The notes under the pieces are model-generated. The model was not told the DNA's origin. It was given only the letters and a program-made list of their open reading frames with translations, and did no database searches. This document shows, in pieces, positions 13,878 to 15,722 of a stretch of 15,722 nucleotides of DNA. The stretch's first letter is position 1, and each line of letters opens with the position of its first letter. The translations under genes and the position numbers were made by a program. The stretch spans positions 1-15,722 of the forward strand of contig CAXBNM010000078.1 in NCBI GenBank assembly GCA_963976885.1. The letters run 5' to 3'. The DNA is from JAUIAI01 sp963976885. Lineage in GTDB: Bacteria > Pseudomonadota > Gammaproteobacteria > Burkholderiales > Burkholderiaceae_E.

Positions 13878-14909
13878 CTAGCTGAAGTCGATGGTCGGGC
13901 GTGGCTGGACGAATGGCGCTTGCGCATACCAGCCGTTGGCCTGGTTGTGCGGATGGTCGGCCGCCTCAAGAAAGTCGAGCACTGGCGAAACGCAACAATC
14001 GCGCTTGGCCGCCAGCTCGGCCCATTCCGCCATGGAACGACTGATGAACTGATTTGCCAGCATTTCAGTCAATTCTGGCCAGGCGTCCTTCTCGTATTGC
14101 CGGGCCGCATCGAAATGGTTGGTCAGATCGGTCAGGGCCAGCAGTTCGCGGAAGAATTTGGGCTCCAGGGCGCCGACCGCCACATGGCGCTGGTCGAGCG
14201 TGCGGTACACCCGGTAAAACGGCGTAGCGCCGTCAAGCAGGTTGTTGGCCCGCGTCGGGTTCCAGAGATCACCGGCCATCAGGCCAAAGAACATCGGGGT
14301 CAGACCGATGGAGCCAGCCAGAATGCTGGTGCTGGCCACGCCGCCGCGGTTGGTGGCGCCGCGCTCGATCAGCTTGGCCATCACGCCAAACAGCAAATGC
14401 ATGGCGCCGCCGCCAAAGTCGCCCACCACATTGAGCGGCACGGAGGGTTCATCGCGGTTGCCGATGGCATGCAGGATGCCGGCCATGGCCAGGTAGTTGA
14501 TGTCATGACCGGCGCGGCTGGCCAGTTCGCCTTGCTCGCCCCAGCCCGACAGCCGACCAATGACCAGCCGGGGATGTTTGGCCAGCAAATCATCGGGAGC
14601 CAGGCCCAGCCGCTCAAGCACGCCGGGCCGGAAGCCCTCCAGCAAGACGTCGCAATGCATCAACTGCTCATCGAGGGCGGCCCGGCCGGCCTCGGTTTTG
14701 AGGTCGAGCGACACGCGCTCTTTGCCCGCATTGAGCAGATCGAACTCAGGCTTGAGGCCAACCCCCAGGCGCGGGTCGGTGGGTGGGCTGATGCGGGTGA
14801 CGGTGGCGCCATATTGCTGCAAGAACATGCCGGCAAATGGCACCGGGCCAATGGCATGTAATTCGATGACGCGAATCGACGACAGGGGGGCTTGGTGGGC
14901 GGCATTCAT
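13878..14909 (-). CDS. Alpha-methylacyl-CoA racemase (CaiB/BaiF CoA-transferase family III)
   Basis: The 343-residue cytoplasmic protein belongs to the family III CoA-transferase fold. It has the racemase signature: His135-Asp136 in RAGHDINYLAMAG and Asp164 in NVVGDFGGGAM correspond to the His/Asp acid-base pair of the Mycobacterium tuberculosis enzyme. These interconvert the R and S alpha-methyl epimers of branched acyl-CoA before beta-oxidation. The N-terminal SSIRVIELHAIGPVPFAGMFLQQYGA and LDLKTEAGRAAL are also typical. The length is slightly short (usually about 360), the C-terminus ending soon after HPHNQANGWYAQ. The ATG at 14909 is the only possible start before the conserved N-terminus. 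It has no ribosome-binding site, and an extended -10 ends seven bases before it. The gene is convergent with the broken GFA gene, the stops being 13 bases apart. Confidence 0.92.
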   Translation of the reverse strand: MNAAHQAPLSSIRVIELHAIGPVPFAGMFLQQYGATVTRISPPTDPRLGVGLKPEFDLLNAGKERVSLDLKTEAGRAALDEQLMHCDVLLEGFRPGVLERLGLAPDDLLAKHPRLVIGRLSGWGEQGELASRAGHDINYLAMAGILHAIGNRDEPSVPLNVVGDFGGGAMHLLFGVMAKLIERGATNRGGVASTSILAGSIGLTPMFFGLMAGDLWNPTRANNLLDGATPFYRVYRTLDQRHVAVGALEPKFFRELLALTDLTNHFDAARQYEKDAWPELTEMLANQFISRSMAEWAELAAKRDCCVSPVLDFLEAADHPHNQANGWYAQAPFVQPRPTIDFS

Positions 14910-14916
14910 AGCAGTA

Positions 14917-14925
14917 TTTATACCA
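14917..14925 (-). promoter_or_regulatory. Extended -10 promoter of the racemase gene
   Basis: Read leftward, TGGTATAAA gives an extended -10 (TGn plus TATAAA). It ends seven bases before the racemase ATG, so transcription would begin at or next to the ATG. No clear -35 is present, which an extended -10 can tolerate. Confidence 0.5.
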
Positions 14926-15220
14926 GCAAATCCGAACAGAGATTATTGCCGTTACTGCCGGTTGTTCCGTATGCAAGCCTGGCCCGTTGCCGGCTCAGGG
15001 CGTGATATTGAGCCGTTCAGTTCATGGCCGGACTGATGGTCGCGTTGCGCACAACGCGCTGAGCGCTGGCGCGATCAAGATGCTGTTGAGCCTTGTAGAG
15101 ATAAACAGGGAGCATATGGAGCGCGGCGCTCGATAGCCTGATGAGCCTCGGGCCGTGCAAGGAGCGGCGAATGGGCAAATACTGTTTTGGGGGCAGCCAG
15201 AACCGATCTCTCGTTGCCGG

Positions 15221-15244
15221 CTTGTCACCGGGAACGATGACAAG
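15221..15244. repeat. Stem-loop with GGAA tetraloop
   Basis: CTTGTCACCG (15221-15230) and CGATGACAAG (15235-15244) pair at nine of ten positions (one C/A mismatch), closed by GGAA, a GNRA-type loop on the plus strand. The arrangement favours a function as RNA, but a palindromic protein-binding site is also possible. No T-run follows. Confidence 0.45.
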
Positions 15245-15430
15245 TAAGCAGTGTCATCTAAGTGTTCCATAGCCCGCTACTGGGGCCCCGGAAGACGAGG
15301 GGGCTTGGCGGGTTTCGCGAGTGGCCCGGCAGGACGGCAAACGCTGGCCGGGAAGCGGGAAACACCGATAGGGAGTGTCACCAGCCAGAGGGGGAGCGCA
15401 ATGCCTGTCTGGGCAGGGGGAATTACAGAG

Positions 15431-15474
15431 GCTGTTCAGGCCTGTTCAGCCCCTATAAGGGGTCTGTAAACAGC
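15431..15474. repeat. Direct repeat plus compound hairpin
   Basis: CTGTTCAG occurs twice in tandem (15432-15439 and 15442-15449). CCCCT (15450-15454) and AGGGG (15458-15462) form a hairpin with an ATA loop. AACAG (15469-15473) can pair with CTGTT of either repeat, and CTG (15464-15466) with CAG of the second. The result is a long imperfect hairpin with two alternative outer stems. Confidence 0.45.
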
Positions 15475-15605
15475 GTTTGAAGCCCGTTCTGGCGCTTCCG
15501 GAGCTACGGCGGGCGTAAATCGAGCGCAAAAATTGGTGATGGCAGAAAATAATTTGAAAATAATCTGAACCCCCGAATTCTGGGCCTCTCAGGGGTGTCG
15601 TCTGC

Positions 15606-15689
15606 TCAGTGTTTAAGCAAAAAGTGCTCTCCCAGAGCAAATTCCTTCAATTCGGTTTTGACTTCCGTAAAAAATCGGTCATAATTCAT
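15606..15689 (-). CDS. Possible 27-residue ORF or truncated gene start
   Basis: ATG at 15689 (weak GAAGAA upstream) opens a frame to TGA at 15606. The peptide begins MNYDRFFTEVKTELKEFALG and ends EHFLLKH. Its amphipathic, protein-like composition and AT-rich codons differ from the neighbours. It reads like the N-terminus of a small helical protein cut short, faintly like DUF1413-type starts, but I cannot confirm that. The rightward promoter overlaps it on the other strand. It may be a real small protein, a remnant or chance. Confidence 0.25.
   Translation of the reverse strand: MNYDRFFTEVKTELKEFALGEHFLLKH
15623..15637 (-). terminator. Intrinsic-terminator-like hairpin, leftward
   Basis: On the minus strand TGCTCT and AGAGCA pair around GGG and are followed by CTTTTT after a short gap. 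It would stop leftward transcripts, but it lies inside the 27-codon ORF, so one of the two readings is probably wrong. Confidence 0.3.
15658..15685 (+). promoter_or_regulatory. Sigma70-type promoter reading out of the window
   Basis: TTGACT (15658-15663), a 16-base spacer, and CATAAT (15680-15685) each match five of six consensus bases. Transcription would start near 15692 and continue past the right edge, so the target gene is not visible. Confidence 0.55.
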
Positions 15690-15722
15690 TTCTTCGCTGC
15701 TTCAGAAACACCGAAAACAGCA

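Larger units (their letters stand above)
14926..15722. other. Right-hand spacer of about 800 bases without a recognised gene
   Basis: No ORF here has a recognisable domain. 14926-15220 is GC-rich and includes a plus-strand frame (15002-15247) with one TAG at 15134 that could be decayed coding sequence. 15221-15480 is G-rich with several hairpins, detailed separately. From about 15500 the base composition becomes markedly AT-richer and includes a short leftward ORF and a rightward promoter. No tRNA, RNase P, tmRNA or SRP RNA signature was found. Confidence 0.6.

Noticed and set aside
13920..14861. Plus-strand ORF of 313 codons
   Set aside because: It is antisense to the racemase gene, which holds the catalytic His and Asp residues; the product has no domain features.
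15002..15247. Plus-strand frame with one TAG at 15134, protein-like in places (SAGAIKMLLSLVEINREHME)
   Set aside because: It needs a stop bypass, has no ribosome-binding site and no family I recognise. In GC-rich DNA such open stretches are common; kept only as a possible decayed gene.
15022..15270. Minus-strand ORF of 82 codons
   Set aside because: The product is Ser/Arg/Cys-rich without domain, signal or good ribosome-binding site; likely chance.
15251..15480. Two plus-strand ORFs of 72 codons in the G-rich tract
   Set aside because: Both are Gly/Arg-rich with no domain or start signal and overlap a hairpin-rich region.
15221..15480. Group II intron, RNase P RNA, tmRNA or SRP RNA
   Set aside because: I looked for the domain V hairpin and intron ends, the RNase P GAGGAAAGUCC core, and the tmRNA and SRP conserved loops, and found none.

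Overview
The window is GC-rich chromosomal DNA from a proteobacterium, most likely gamma- or betaproteobacterial. The evidence is RdgC (a beta/gamma protein), a DUF1840 protein, a long proteobacterial-type RibA, a glutathione reductase, and a Pho-box-like site. No tRNA, rRNA, CRISPR array, phage gene or intact insertion sequence is visible. The layout is mostly housekeeping and catabolic genes in short operons, so this looks like ordinary chromosome and not a dense accessory island.

Left part (1-3.7 kb): the 3' portion of a hydroxyquinol/catechol-type intradiol dioxygenase; a spacer with a long inverted repeat; an outer-membrane beta-barrel gene broken by a frameshift near 1205; a convergent class V (serine/alanine-glyoxylate type) aminotransferase; and a 55-residue membrane peptide gene transcribed leftward.

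Middle (3.7-9.8 kb): ribA with an N-terminal extension of about 175 residues and a non-AUG start; a beta-carbonic anhydrase; a leftward pair encoding a Na+/phosphate cotransporter and a 76-residue coiled-coil protein, preceded by a good Pho-box candidate; rdgC; and a convergent glutathione reductase gene. Strong GC hairpins lie at the convergent junctions 5735-5766 and 8354-8387 and probably act as shared terminators.

Right part (9.8-14.9 kb): a leftward DUF1840-benE pair with a 2-base junction; a divergent rightward pair of a lipoprotein and an MFS transporter overlapping by ATGA; a GFA-family (CENP-V/glutathione-dependent formaldehyde-activating type) gene interrupted by one in-frame TGA; and a leftward alpha-methylacyl-CoA racemase gene that may be transcribed as a leaderless mRNA. 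Dioxygenase, BenE and racemase suggest aromatic and branched-chain acid catabolism, but they are not in one operon.

The last 813 bases (14910-15722) hold no recognisable full-length gene. They contain a hairpin with a GNRA-type loop, a compound repeat/hairpin around 15431-15474, an AT-richer stretch with a 27-codon leftward ORF, and a good rightward sigma70-type promoter that would drive something beyond the right edge. This is the least explained part. I found no convincing new multi-gene system. The most useful leads are the two broken genes, the Pho-box architecture, the possible leaderless racemase mRNA, and the structured right-hand spacer.
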